A stretch of DNA of 32,740 bases from Ettlia oleoabundans. Lineage: Eukaryota > Chlorophyta > Chlorophyceae > Chlamydomonadales. Position numbers and translations under genes: made by a program. The DNA lies in NCBI GenBank assembly GCA_019693395.1, contig JAAMXP010004321.1, positions 1 to 32,740 on the forward strand, written 5' to 3'. Shown here piece by piece: positions 1 to 11,296 of the stretch (positions are counted from its first letter, which is position 1; each line of letters starts with the position of its first letter). A model generated the notes under the pieces. It saw nothing but the letters and a program-made list of their open reading frames with translations, was not told where the DNA came from and ran no database searches.

Positions 1-267
1 GGCGGGCGGGCCCAAACAGCGCACGCTGCAGGGAAATCAGGGACCAGGTGATGGGGGCCGGCATGCGGAACATATTCAAGACAAGAAGAGGCATATATTT
101 GTAAACCAACAGATGCATGCGACAGCTAGCTAGCTACAGCAAAGCCGATGCGACAACGGAGCCAGCGATGGGAGCATCAGCTGGCCTGTTTGGGCAGCAG
201 GACCAGCCAAGGACTGCAATGAAGGCATGCCGAGAAGCACACCGCTGCTGGCTGCTGGCGATGGCAC

Positions 268-3200
268 TCATACGCGGTTGTTCAAGGCGGCCGCACTGCT
301 AGCGCGGGAGGCTGAGGCGGCTGTGGTGATGCGGAAGTGGCAAGGAAGTGCCTGGCGCACAAGAGAGACCGTCAGCCCGCTCACATCCCTGCACCCAAAG
401 ATAAGAGAGCAACCCGAGATTACAAGTGGCAGATGGGTTGTTGCATAACATCGACTAGCTAAGCGTGAACCCCCAAAAACCTCCATGACCAGAGGAGTCC
501 AACAGAAGTTCAGATGCGCAGCGATAGGACCTAAGGGAAGCAGCAGAGGTTCACAACAGCGGCAGCCAGCTTGGCAGTATGCATTTTGTACTTGTCACCC
601 CTGCAGCTAGGGCCCACAGCTGTACCCACCCAAGGTACGATGATGACTTGGTGGGGGAGTCGCTGCTACCGCTGCTGCCAAGCACACCCTCCAAGCCCAC
701 GTCCCCTGGCCGCAGGGTAGCGGGCATGAGGAGCAGCTCACGCTCTGTGTCCTCCCGCCTGCAACAACCAGCGTAGTAGCAGGAAAGAGGGAGGGCAGGG
801 TGGGTAGGTGGAAATGATGCGAGCGGTAACGAGGGCACAGCAATGGACTAGTTAATTGTTCAGCATGCAGGGCACTGGGAAAGATAGTGCAGGTAGGGCG
901 CAGCAGGACGTGGGCGATCAACCAGACAACAGCCGGGCTTGGGTAGCAAAAATCCTGGTTTCAAGAACGTACGACATGCGGCAAGCATGGCTACTTACCA
1001 CTCCATGATGCCTGCCCCCACCACCTCCACCACAGCCGTGGGCAGCGAGCACGAACGACTGGCCTCCGCTGCCTCCTGGCTAGCGCCCTCCAGGAGTGCG
1101 GCAGGGCTGGCGCCAGCACGGCCGCGCACGATGAACCGCTTGTGCCCCGCACCATCACTGCAAACAGACTCGGAGCAGGCACAGAGGGTGGATTGTGCTT
1201 TAGGCTAAGAGTAATGGGCTATGCTGGTATTGCCGCCACACGGGATGCTAGTGCCACGCGAGCATGACCCACCAACTTGTGGTCAGGCATTAAAGAGAGG
1301 TATGCAGGTTTGCATATATACATTTTTGGCTGTTTTCGCTCACCTGACGCGAAACACGCAGTACTTGAAGCGGCCCCACATGTCAATCTGAACAGCCCGC
1401 AGCTTGCGCCCCGCCCAGGCGTCCCCTGCTGTGCAGCTCTTCTCCCACCTGCCGCCAGGGAACGGGACAACAGCAGTAGCATAATGTGCACGCATCTACC
1501 CAATCACGATGCTCTTTGCAGTTGAAAACTAAGGGTAGCCCTTGTTTCCGATGCACTTCCAGTGCGCAGGTCCCTGACCCCCAACCTGATCACTCACACC
1601 CACCTGTCCTGCACCTCTTGCTCTATAGCCCCCTGCTTGCGCAACAGCTCCTGTGCCTTGCTGGCAATAGACAGAACGCTGCGGGTGGCACTGGGTAGGC
1701 GAGGCGAGGGTGCGCCCTGCACAGGCAGCAGTACGAGAGCCGATAACACGTCAACCAAGACTGCTGTGGCACTGCTGCACCACCACCCGGTTTCAAGCTC
1801 CACAAAACTTTATGAGCCAAAGCTGAGCAGGAGCAAAGGCAGGCATCAGGCAGGCAGACAAGTGACAAGTCATGCATCCTGTTTGGGCCACCCACCTGAC
1901 CGCGCAAAGGCTGCTGGACCTGCCGTTGTTGTTGTTGTTGCTGCTGCAGGCGCTGCCAACCGGTACCACTGGCAGTGCGGTGCAGCAGGTGTGCCGCCGC
2001 CCTGGCACCGTGGCCGCTGTTGCCGGGCGACATCTCGGCAGCCAGCAGGCCCATGGTGGTCTCTGACTGGTCCACATCAAACTGCACACACACACAAACG
2101 ACAAGGGTGGGTAGTGCTTAATAAATGGAACCTTGATGAGCAGGGCGCAAGAAATCAAGACTGCAGAGGCCGCCGGAACACAACTTAAAGGCACTGTAGC
2201 TGCCGCAAGCAGAAGTGACATCGCCCAGGAACCGACAGCTTTGTGATCAGGCTGCCTTGACACACGCTCGCTGCACCAGCATGGCCCGGACTTATCCCTT
2301 TCTCCACCAATCTCTTCACCACCAGCATCATTGTTACCTGGCACAGTGACAGCGTAGACGTGCTGGCCTCCAGCGCCAGGCCCCCATCCTCGTCCGCGCT
2401 GGCAGCTGACTTGAGGGGCCTGCCTGGCCCCGATGTGGGCATGACTTGTAGGTTCAGTCCTATGCCACAAGCCTGCGGCCCAGGCAGCACGCAAGGAAGC
2501 GCAGTAAAGCTTGGCAGGGCAGGTGTCAAAGGGCAGAGGAAGGCAAGTAGGAGATACAGCTTACGGTGCGCCAATCAAAGAGGTATACTTACCTTGAATA
2601 AGCAACTAAGCAACTAACTGATACCAATACAATACACAAAGAATTCGTTCAGCAACATTGTGCCGCCGCCATTGTTGTATGCCTCTTTGTTTTGGCTGAC
2701 CTGATAGCCAGACCACCCACCTGCGTGAACTCCAGAGCATCCAGGTCATCGCTGACAATGCTGGTGGGGAGCCCTGGCTGCTCGTGGTACCGCTTTTGCT
2801 CAGTCGCCCACTTCCTGCGGTGCCAATATACCAAGAAACAACAACCCCCATGGCGAGACACCCCAGGAATCAATGGAGAAAGATGGAACAAAGAAGATTG
2901 ACAACATAAAAATGCAGGTTGATGCATCAACATATTGCTACAGGTTGAGCAGGTAGCAGGGATGCGCACCTGCTGAAGCGCCAGCGCCAGGCATCTTCCT
3001 GGGCCTCCTCAGACCCATACTGAGCAGCAAACCTGCCGTGACCTGCACCACGTTCAGCTGCCTCGTCAAAGCCCCCTGGCCGAAGCACCACGGGGCTGTC
3101 AAGTGCGACGCTGGCACCGTTGGCACCATGCCTTCGCTGCTCAGCAGCAACAAGCTTGCCGCCGGCTGCAGCGGGCGGTGAGCATGGCTGGTGCTGAGCC

Positions 3201-3972
3201 GCTGCCGCCGTGCTGCTTTCCTGTGCCTCCCCAAGGTGCTTTCGGCCAAACAGGCGGTACCGCCCTGCCCATGTGCCAATACCGGGCAACCCCTGAACTG
3301 CTTCCGCTTGCTGCTGCGTGCTAGACCCATTCGGATGCGCAGATGTGCTTGATGCGACTGCTGCGGCCTCAGCAGTGGCAGCAATGCTGCCGATGCTGCC
3401 ACCTGTAACAAGCTGCGAGCTGCTGCCACCTGAACGCTGGCTGGAGGTGGAAGGAGAGGCGTCCGACGCGCGATGAGTGGAGCGCTGTTGTTGCTGCTGC
3501 TGCTGCTGCGACTGCCGACCACGACGGGCCGGCAGCATCGCCGGCTCTGCATCTTGCGTCGGGCGCCCAAAGAGCTCTGCAGCCTTGGACCGACTCATCG
3601 GGCCAAACCTGCAAGCATGGCAGCAAAGGCAGAAGCACTGTTTGGTACTCTGTGGTCCAGAGTGGGGAGCAGCCTGGTGGCGGAAAGAAAGGGTGGAAGC
3701 GACAGCACCCACCAGCCAGCATGCAGCAGGTGGACGACGTCGACGGCATGGCCATCCAGGTTGGTCAATGAGCGATCGGAGGGTCGGCTGGCACTCTTGG
3801 TCGACTTGGACCGGCTCTGCTGCAGCGGCAGGCCGCTGAGCACCCCAGTGGGGGAGTCAGACGCGCCAGAGGGGGCCATGAAGGCTGGTGGTTGGTCAGG
3901 CTGGCGGCTGGCTGCCGCTGATTTACGTGGAAGTTTCATCATTGTGGCTGCGAATCCCAATGGGGGCAGCAT
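268..3972 (-). CDS. Ten-exon protein with C-terminal Ocnus/PHPT1-like domain
   Basis: Exons (minus): 3972-3713, 3608-2970, 2814-2721, 2472-2338, 2081-1896, 1716-1604, 1448-1344, 1157-999, 758-630, 388-268. All nine introns have GT-AG ends and matching phases, and the joined frame gives about 646 aa ending in TGA. The start is the first in-frame ATG; the frame stays open upstream but has no other ATG. Residues about 1-330 are low-complexity, rich in Ser, Ala and Gln, with a short poly-Gln run. The conserved-looking part begins near IDMWGRFKYCVFRVSDG and continues through KRFIVRGRAG to VVEVVGAGIMEW. This resembles the Ocnus/Janus fold of 14-kDa phosphohistidine phosphatase (GRFKYVLIRV, then IVRG, then CECLGGGRI). 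The family's catalytic His, expected shortly after IVRG, is not seen, so phosphatase activity is doubtful. The domain assignment is inferred by eye; the exon chain is much firmer than the function. Confidence 0.8.
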
Positions 3973-4383
3973 TGCGCCCCGGTGGTGGGAGCGCACAATG
4001 TTTAGCCCGCGGGGGGGGCCAGCCCTGTGAGCCGCCGCAGTGTTGGCAGCAGGAAGCTTAGGAGCGCATTGTTCGTGAATACTTGGCTAGTTTGGGGGGA
4101 GGTCAAATTTGCCAAGCTTACGTCTATCACGTGTCACGCAGGGAGGCGCCACCGTCGCCGGCAAGCACGACGGACGTTGATGTCGCTCACGATCGCTCAG
4201 TTCAACACCAAATGAGAATTGTGTAGAATGCCTTGGACCCCATCGACGCCCCGAGGAAACTCCACGCCAGGTGGCGTTTGGAGCTGCTCCCTTGGTTGCG
4301 ACTTTTTGGACGGGTGCAGCGCAACACACCGGGAAGTCAAAACGCATGGTTGGGCTGATGCTGCGGCGACCCTAGCCGGCCAC
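3973..4383. other. Intergenic gap between divergent genes, probable bidirectional promoter
   Basis: About 410 bp separate the start of the minus-strand Ocnus-like gene from the first plausible ATG of the methyltransferase gene. It includes a run of eight G at 4011-4018. I see no clear TATA box or RNA gene. An in-frame ATG at 4228 could extend the methyltransferase upstream, so part of this stretch may be coding or 5' UTR. Confidence 0.5.
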
Positions 4384-6446
4384 ATGCCAGATGCAGTTCG
4401 AGCTGAGCTTTCAGCAGTGAGTGGGGGTGGCCGAGGTGTTATTCTAGCTGCAGACTGCAGTCTGCCAGCAGCGTGCGCGTCGGCCCACCGGCCGGCATCG
4501 GCAGGCTGGCAACCGCCGCTGGCGGCCGCTTGTCCGCTGTAGGGTGCTCAAACCGCTCATCGACCTCCTTTGATTGTCGCTGCCTGCCACCTTGTACTTC
4601 CCCACAGCAGCTGGGAGGACGGCAAGTTGGTCCAAAAGCGGCTGACTGAGCCGAATAGGTGGGAGGTGCACAGTGCCGACGAAGTGACAGTAATGCTGGG
4701 CGGCCTACGCCTCCACATCCTGCAGCAGGCAAGTTGTGGTGGGCACCAGATGGGCAGCAACAGGTGGTGCAGGAACTGTATGACATCCAAGCAGCAGGAC
4801 TGGTCTGTCCATGGGGAGGGGGACTGTGGCCATCGACCAGCTCCCTGGCGTACGGCATGCGTGCGATCGGGCGTTGCCCGGCAGCCATCTGCGCGATTCA
4901 CCAAAAAACTCAACCAACCAAGCCTTGCCCCACCCCCTGCAGCCGCACCAGCTGGCCGGTGCGGGCGTCAATCCGGGGAAGCTGGGCGTGGCGGCGGCGC
5001 TGTGGGATGGGGCCCTGGTGCTGGCCGCCTATCTGGCGGCTCAGCCGTGGTACCGCTATGTGGGTGAGCACAGCACCCGCACATCGTAACAAGATGGCTG
5101 AGCACATCTGGAGCAAACAAGTCACACTCACCACCGTTACAACACCATGTTCAGCTTATGTTTTTGTCACGCACGTTGTTGGTCTGGCTTACCAAGGTGG
5201 AGAGAAAATGGCAGTTTGGGCGTCTTGCATGCCTGCATAGCATTGGACTGAGGCCCAGCCGGCTGGCCATCATGGTGCAGGCTGCTGAGATTAGCATGCT
5301 GTTCCACTTACCTGCAGGCATGCGTTGTGTGGAGCTGGGCGCGGGTGTGGGCCTGGTAGGTTTGGCGTTGGCTGCCATGGGGGCACGGGTCACCATCACC
5401 GATGTGGCCAAGGTGCTGCCGCTCATGCAACAAAACCTAGCGGCAAATGGCTTTGAACCCTCAAAACGGTGGGTGTTTGGTTTGTGGTGGGTTGGAGTGG
5501 GTGTGGATGGCAGTGGGCGGGCTGGACTTTTGCTGTGCATGCAGTGCTCAAACCCCCTTGTTACTGATTTGGCCCACTGTTCATCGTCAGATGGTTCTCG
5601 TTTGCCGACGTGCATTCGACAGTTTGGCGCCTGGATCAGTTCTCCTCCATGCCTGTTGTTGGCTCGGCTCTACCTGATTACAATACCTGTGTGTGCATGC
5701 CCTCCAATGCACGTGGCGGTGCAGGCCTCAGGAGGGTTCAGGCTGGGCAGTGGCTGCTGAGCTGGAGTGGGGCAAGACGGGATGGATGGAGCATGTAGTG
5801 GCGCCGCTGGCGGCGGCGGGCGTAGACTTGGTGGTGGCCACCGACTGCTGCTATATAGATCAGGTTGATCGGCTGTTTGGCTGGTGTTGGGTTGGAACCG
5901 CCTACTGTGTAACTGTGAGAGCTGGACTGCCTTCTGTTCGTGGTGTGGCTCTTGTCCTGCGCCTTTCTCCGTAACGCTTGTTGCTGCGGGCTGCCGCCAA
6001 TTTTGCGTCATTGACCAGTAATCTGGCTGGAAAGTTTTGCAGGATGGTAAGAGTCCCAGCACCCCCGCATTTGTGGAAACTTGCGCGGGTCTGTGCGGGC
6101 CCAAGACGCGCTGCCTGGTGGCCTTTGAGAGGCGGGCACCAGAGGCAAGTGCGCTGGACTGCTGCCTGCAGCCGACAATATCAACCGCTGCTCTTTTGTT
6201 GCCGCTACCCCCTGTAACCCAGCTGGAGTGCTCAGCAGGTTGTTGATGGCAGTCCTGTTGTTTGACAGCAGCTCCTGAACCTTGTGGCCTATCGCCATGC
6301 AGGTGCGTATATGCCTCTTAGAGGAGGCACGGAAGCGTTTCCGTCGCGTGAAGCATGTTCCGCTGTCTGCGGTACCGCCACCCCTTCGCCGGACGTCTGA
6401 GTACATAGACATCTGGGAGCTGCAGCAGCCTATAGCAAAAAGCTGA
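4384..6446 (+). CDS. METTL21-type lysine methyltransferase (Methyltransf_16)
   Basis: Exons: 4384-~4540 (tentative), 4608-4728, 4943-5063, 5318-5468, 5725-5863, 6043-6144, 6303-6446. Phases match from 4608 to the TGA. The protein carries the class I SAM-binding core: LWDGALVLAAYL before motif I, VELGAGVGLVGLALAAMGA as motif I, then VTITD as motif II. Next comes VVATDCCY, the D-x-x-Y signature of the METTL21/FAM86 seven-beta-strand lysine methyltransferases, and a final YIDIWEL strand. Family members trimethylate lysines on chaperones, elongation factors and similar proteins using S-adenosylmethionine; the substrate here cannot be told. Two introns start with GC instead of GT (4729 and 6145, both AG|gcaagt), and phase forces those choices. 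Exon 1 is the weak point: the donor at ~4541 would remove an in-frame TAG, but the N-terminus is not conserved and ATG 4228 is an alternative. Confidence 0.87.
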
Positions 6447-7089
6447 AGGCAGCTGTAGCCTGCACATGAATGTGCTGCGCCGTACCTCCATGCTCGAGCA
6501 GTGTCCATGTGACAGCAGTATGAGCAGCAATATCAGCTGCCGCAAGTGTCCCCATGCTTATGCTACTGCCAATCTATGCCTTGTGCTGCTCGATTTCGCC
6601 TGGAACCGCCCCCTAACTGCTCTGCTTTTTCCGTGGCCTATTCATCCTTTCTTCTGCTTCACTTGCGTTAACCTCCATGCTTTCTAGCTTGTCAATCACT
6701 GCTGTCTTACCGCCACCTTATTATTATTACATCAATGCAAGCAAAATCGCACTTTCTGCGCAATGTTTGTCACAATAAGCTACGGGCTTCATAGACCAGA
6801 AGGCAGGGTATAGGAATGCAACAACAGCAATGTGAGGGATTCAAAGAAGCGTACAAGACAGGCCGACTGTGAGCGGGTATGCGTGCATCGCTGCACAACA
6901 CAAGGCGGGCCTGCCACAATTGATTCTTGCAACCAGGTCGGCGGTTAAGGATGGATCTGACGCAGTGCACATTGCTGGGATAGTTGTGCTGGTTAGGCAG
7001 GGATGCTCAGAGTGATGTTGGGGCCTGATTGTGGGTCGGTCTGTCTGTCTGTGCAGCTGCATGGGCTGCCCCATTTGGTGACCAGCTGC
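6447..7089. other. Convergent 3' intergenic region
   Basis: Shared 3' region of the methyltransferase (+) and F-box (-) genes. Apart from UTR-like sequence, an AT-rich patch at 6718-6735 and a TTACA at 6727-6731 (TGTAA on the minus strand, a possible poly(A) signal for the F-box gene), I see nothing. Confidence 0.4.
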
Positions 7090-7758
7090 TCACTGCAGCT
7101 GGATGAGAAGCGGGGCCCCCGCGCCAACGCCTGCAGAGAACAGGGCGTCCCCTGGTTGCTGTGTGCTGCGTAGTACGCCAATGAAGGCAGTGTGGTTGTA
7201 TTTGTACAGGTCCAGCCAGAAGCTGGGATGCCTGCCTGCCGGGTCCTCGTCCATCCCAAGCTCTTCGGGGGCAGGCACACCAAAGCGGCAGCGGCACAGC
7301 TGCCGCCACAAAGCGGGGCTGGTGGCCAGTGGCCTGCGGGTGTGGCAAGAGCAGGCGAAAGGGCGCGACAGCAGCTGTATTAGGATGTTCAGGTGACACA
7401 GACCGTTGTGATGCTTTGCTGGCAGGGAGTGTCCCGCATGAGGTTGTGCGAGATCGTGGAGGAGCATGCAAGGCAGCTGACAACTATGGTGAGAGGCTTA
7501 GCAGCTGGCGACGCAGAACCCAAGGGATTCCACGCTTCACCTGGTGTCCCTGCACGCGGCAGACAGCGCCAGCACGTCCTGTGCCTTGTCCAGGTGCGAA
7601 GCAATTGCCTCCAGCAGCTCAAACGGCAGCGTGTGCCAGTCGGCGGCAGCGGCCGGCGCCACCGAGGATACCGGTGGGTCAGCCAACGTATGCAGGAAGC
7701 GCGGATGAACTATGACCGCCCTACTGTGGGCTTTCAACCTAATCACCGGGGGCTCCAT
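7090..7758 (-). CDS. Small F-box protein
   Basis: Two exons (minus): 7758-7541 and 7333-7090, with one intron of about 207 nt (donor AG|gtgaag, phase 2), giving 153 aa. ATG 7758 is the first Met in a frame that opens only shortly upstream. Residues ~30-60 read WHTLPFELLEAIASHLDK then QDVLALSAACRDTR, the standard F-box pattern (LP.E.L..I...L......L...CR). After the splice, PLATSPALWRQLCRCRFG is the usual F-box tail. F-box proteins bind Skp1 and bring substrates to SCF ubiquitin ligases. No substrate-binding repeats (LRR, Kelch, WD40) follow; the C-terminus is about 70 residues with an aromatic WLDLYKYNH stretch and stops at CTGCAGTGA. The gene is divergent from the 2OG oxygenase. The F-box call is good; the partner is unknown. 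Confidence 0.85.
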
Positions 7759-8026
7759 CCCGAAGGCTCCTCTACCGAGAAGCAACGTTACATGCCCGGC
7801 TGTCGAGGAAACAGCTCAGGCGGGGTGGAGCCTCCCTGGGCCAAATCCCGCAACTAACTGCCTGTCTCCGCTGAAACTGTGTGCTGGGTGAGCTGCCCCA
7901 CATGTTCCTCGGCTTTCTCCTGCACGGGCGCCGGGCGCGAGATGGGTTGTGGAACGCCTTGATCAAGTCATTAAGCTCGCTGATAATTCTGATAAAACTC
8001 GGCGTAACACCTTTGCTCTGTGATTG
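7759..8026. promoter_or_regulatory. Probable bidirectional promoter, F-box / 2OG oxygenase
   Basis: Only 268 bp lie between the two divergent ATGs, so both promoters and 5' UTRs must share it. I recognise no specific element; the call rests on spacing and orientation. Confidence 0.4.
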
Positions 8027-9941
8027 ATGGCGCCAACTGCGGGCAGGGCGGTGATTGAAGGGGTTGTTTTGGAAAACGACTGCCGCAGGCTGATTTGCAT
8101 TGCCAGATGCCTTTCTGTGATTGGCTACAGAGCAGGGGTAACGTCATCGACCCTTCCTGAAGTGGCAGCCCACCTGCCGCCCCTACTCCTCCCCCTGGTG
8201 TGGGCTACCGCGGCGCTGTGCAGATGCTCGCGGTTGTGCTGTTATTGCCGTGCGAGAAAGTTGGGCTGCATGCTCCCGACACTGGACTCCCAACAATGTA
8301 CCACAACAATACATCAATACATCTTATGAGACATCCCTGCTGTGTACCAGGTAGCGGCACGAGAGGCCGTGCGGGCAGCTGTGGAGGCATATTTTGACCT
8401 GCCTTTGGGGCTGCTGGTGGAGTTCACAGGGCTCATTTCCTGGCGCCCCGGTTCAAGCATCGGCTGGCACTATGATGCCAACAGGTGCTGGGTTCAATGC
8501 TGCCGCTAGCAGTTAGCACAGCTGCCGTGATAGTGGATGACAACTCGCACACAACTCGCTGTGGGCTGCAAACTTCTCGTCAAAACTTGCGCACGGCCAA
8601 ATCCTCCCATACCAAGCTCTGACCGTCAATTGTTGCAGGCCGTACCTGCAACAACGCGCCTTCTCTGCAGTCTGCTACCTCAATTCTGCTGATTGCGATT
8701 TTAGAGGTGGCACATTTCGATTCCAGTCTGGCGAGCCGCAAACTGTGCATGCTGCACCTGGCCTAGTGGTAAGGTCAGCCCGACTGCAGGCACCTGGCAT
8801 GCTCTGTTGCATCAACCAACAAGTTTGGCCACCGGGTTGACATCCTTTGAACCCGTGCTACCACAACGCTGGCCGCCGTCTCCCCACATGACGCACAAAC
8901 AAGCTTTGCCGTCATAGCCAGCCTCAAGCAACATGCTTAGCTACTAGTTGCAGGTGGCCTATAGCGCGCAAGAGGTGCACAGTGTGGACCCAGTCACCGG
9001 CGGCGAGCGCTTTACGCTGACTTTGTGGTTCACTGAGGACCCAGCGCACTGCGAGGACACCAAACTCCTTGCTCAGCTGGCAGGTACGGTGCAGTGAAGT
9101 GCGGTGCGGCGCTGGATGGTCAGGTGTTCTTGTGTCGCCAGCTTGGGGCTTGTCCCAGGAATGCAAGTGCGATGGCAGACTGTAAGCTAACCCGCTGCCC
9201 TGTGGCCTTACCTGCGCAAGTGATATAGGTTCTGCCCAGCGTCCATTGGGCTTACCCGCCTCCATGTGGCGGCTGCCGGATGGCACAGACCTGCGTTTGT
9301 GCCGACTGGCGCTGGCAGGCTTGGCGCTGGTGTGCAATGGCCAGGTGCTGCATGGCACAGATGACGTGGAGCCAGAGGATGACGGCGATTTGTCCCAAGA
9401 GTCGTGGCTCCAGCTGGCCGTGCAACCACGCATGCTGCGTGCATGGCTGCACTGGCAGTGTGGGTGCGAGCTCACCACACCTACTGCAGTCGATGGTAGC
9501 CGCGAAATTGCGGCAGACGGAACAGCAGGAGGCGTCTGCACAGCGCAGCCTTGCTGCAGTGCTAAACAGCCCACAGATATGGCCACACCAGCAGTTGCAC
9601 AGCTTGTGGAGGGAGTGGGGTTTGAAAGCGTGCAGCATGCAGTCCTGGTTTTGCAGCAGTTTTTGCCGTACTGGTGCGGTTGCAGCAGCTCGCGAGAACA
9701 TGTTTGCCGCATGCACCTGTATCAAGGACCCACCCAGCATCGCCCGGTACCCAGCTGCTCCTGGTTGCGCACCTGTGAGCTGCACAGCTGCGCAGGTTGC
9801 GATGCCGATAGTCTGCCTGTTACAGCCGTTGAATTGCGCAGTGCTCTGCACAACAGCCGGAGCGCCTTGGACCACCAGCGGGTAGTGCTTGAGACGCTGG
9901 TGCCTCGCTGGTTGCAAGCAGGGGCGTTGTTCTGCGACTGA
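8027..9941 (+). CDS. 2-oxoglutarate/Fe(II)-dependent oxygenase, prolyl-4-hydroxylase type
   Basis: Exons: 8027-8197, 8351-8484, 8639-8768, 8954-9083, 9229-9941; all phases match, giving 425 aa. The core is a P4Hc-type jelly roll: LLVEFTGLISWRPGSSIGWH at the first strand, WHYDAN with the H-x-D iron pair, SAVCYLN, FRGGTFRFQSGEP, then the distal His in SAQEVHSVDP and the 2-oxoglutarate-binding Arg in GGERFTLTLWFTED. All iron and co-substrate residues are therefore visible. The first exon is GYRAGVTSSTLPEV followed by a Pro/Leu-rich stretch, as expected upstream of the domain. The last exon adds about 235 residues with many Cys and an LALAGLALV segment and is less conserved. The substrate (protein proline or other) cannot be read from sequence. 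A TGTAA lies 28 nt past the stop. Confidence 0.88.
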
Positions 9942-9968
9942 AATGATGATGGCTGCGTAAATGGGAAC

Positions 9969-9973
9969 TGTAA
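9969..9973 (+). terminator. TGTAA polyadenylation signal of the 2OG oxygenase
   Basis: TGTAA is the usual chlorophyte poly(A) signal. This copy lies 28 nt after the stop codon, close for an algal 3' UTR, so use of another site is possible. Confidence 0.4.
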
Positions 9974-10190
9974 CATCTTCGGATGAGGCCTGTGCAATGC
10001 ACGTCAAGGTGTCAATGAAGCAGGGAAGCCCCTTCTATGAGCTTGGGTTGCAAGCGGCCCTGCCGCTTGCTGATTTGAACTGCGATCTTTCCATTTGTTT
10101 CGCCATTCTATTCCGTCCGCCCCTTCCTCCATTGTTTTTGGCCAACGTTTCAACCCAAACCATCTCCTTGCCTCAGCCCTCCGCCAAACC

Positions 10191-10960
10191 ATGGTACTCG
10201 ACGCCCCTCACCACAAGCGCAAGAGCAGTGCCCTCGAGGTGCTGGAAGGCTTTGATCCCAGCAACGTCAAGGCCCCTCGCCCCTGCGACGGGGAGGCAGC
10301 GCTAGAAGAGGCCGAGCAGGAGCAGCAGGAGGAACAGCAGCAGTCCGAAGAGGAGACCCCTCTACTCACAGAGACGAGCAGGTTGCATCTGCTGACACTG
10401 CGTGCAAGTCAGGAGGAGCTGATGAAGAAGATTGACGACATCACAGGTTGGCAGTGTCAGCCGCCACTATGCGTCATCAGCCGTACATCAAATGCAACGC
10501 TGTTGTGGGCCTGCTTTCTGTTTGATGCTTGCCCTTCATGTCTCATGCTTACCCAACATGAGTGCCAAGACTGCACTTTTCTCCAATGGTGAGCCACATA
10601 CGACTGTGCCTCACGCTGCACGATTTGCCGCCGTCGCCCCCTGTTCTTAGCCCTTGCGCAGCAGCGGGTGTGCAGCTGTTGGACCAGATGAAGGCGCGCT
10701 TCCAAAAGAAGATGCTGACGGTGAAGCTGGAGGTGGCCAGCCTGGTGGATGGCGCCCAGGAGTCGCTGCAGCTGCAGAGTGCCAACACCATCCAATACCA
10801 GCGGCGTGCACAACTGGCGGGAGAGCTGATCAACAAGCTCAACATCAAGACGGTGGACGAGCAGCAGCAGCGCCCAGGCACTCTCTTTTCAACGGAGGAA
10901 GAACACGAGCAGGGGCAAGAGCAGGGCCAGGAGCAGGGGGAACCACTGGTGCAGGAGTGA
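10191..10960 (+). CDS. Small coiled-coil protein of unknown function
   Basis: Exons 10191-10446 and 10665-10960 (or 10662, as two AGs lie three bases apart), phase 1, about 183 aa. ATG 10191 sits in the favourable context aaaccATGG. The N-terminal ~60 residues are acidic and Gln/Glu-rich. From LLTLRASQEELMKKIDDI to LAGELINKLNIKTV a heptad-like pattern of Leu, Ile and Val with charged residues predicts an alpha-helical coiled coil. The C-terminus is a short Gln-Glu-Gly repeat (EQGQEQGQEQGE). I recognise no domain. The size and single helix would fit a small complex subunit (BLOC-like or kinetochore-like, for example), but nothing in the sequence decides this. It is convergent with the FHA protein gene; a TGTAA follows at 11049-11053. 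Confidence 0.75.
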
Positions 10961-11296
10961 GCAATGGAGGGCAGTGCAATGCTTGTACTGTGACGCCAGC
11001 CTACTCCAGCAGCACCATTGCCTTTGTCCCAAAGACCCTACCCTACACTGTAATCACCAGTCTGCTGTATCTGTGAGCAACTACAATGCCAACCTCAATT
11101 GAAATAGACACGCGCCAGGTGCAAAGAAGCACTGACACAAAACACCCTGACACAGATGCAGCGAGCCAGCACAGCAATGTAGTACAGTGCAGTACCCCTA
11201 GGAGAGAGCAACAAAAGGAAAAAAGCTTTCAAGGGAGATCAGCTGCGGGCGTGCTAATAACCCTGTTCCCCTTGTAGCCAACTGCCCTTTGCCACC
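10961..11296. other. Convergent 3' intergenic region with TGTAA
   Basis: Shared 3' region of the coiled-coil gene (+) and the FHA gene (-). It holds TGTAA at 11049-11053, 89 nt after the upstream stop and a good poly(A) candidate. I see nothing else. Confidence 0.45.

Noticed and set aside
1..267. Possible further gene or downstream exon at the window start
   Set aside because: The Ocnus-like gene ends at 268; the remaining bases look like its 3' UTR or intergenic sequence, and a plus-strand TGTAA near 103 cannot be tied to any gene in view.
1562..2188. 208-codon plus-strand open frame
   Set aside because: It lies antisense to two well-phased exons and an intron of the Ocnus-like gene, is Cys/His/Pro-rich without any domain, and is a shadow frame.
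3473..3570. CAG/CTG trinucleotide run as an expandable repeat
   Set aside because: It codes a short interrupted poly-Gln tract in the Ocnus-like protein; similar short runs occur in several genes here and look ordinary for this genome.
9208..10007. Long minus-strand frames of 231-262 codons
   Set aside because: Antisense to the last exon of the 2OG oxygenase; no domain or start context.
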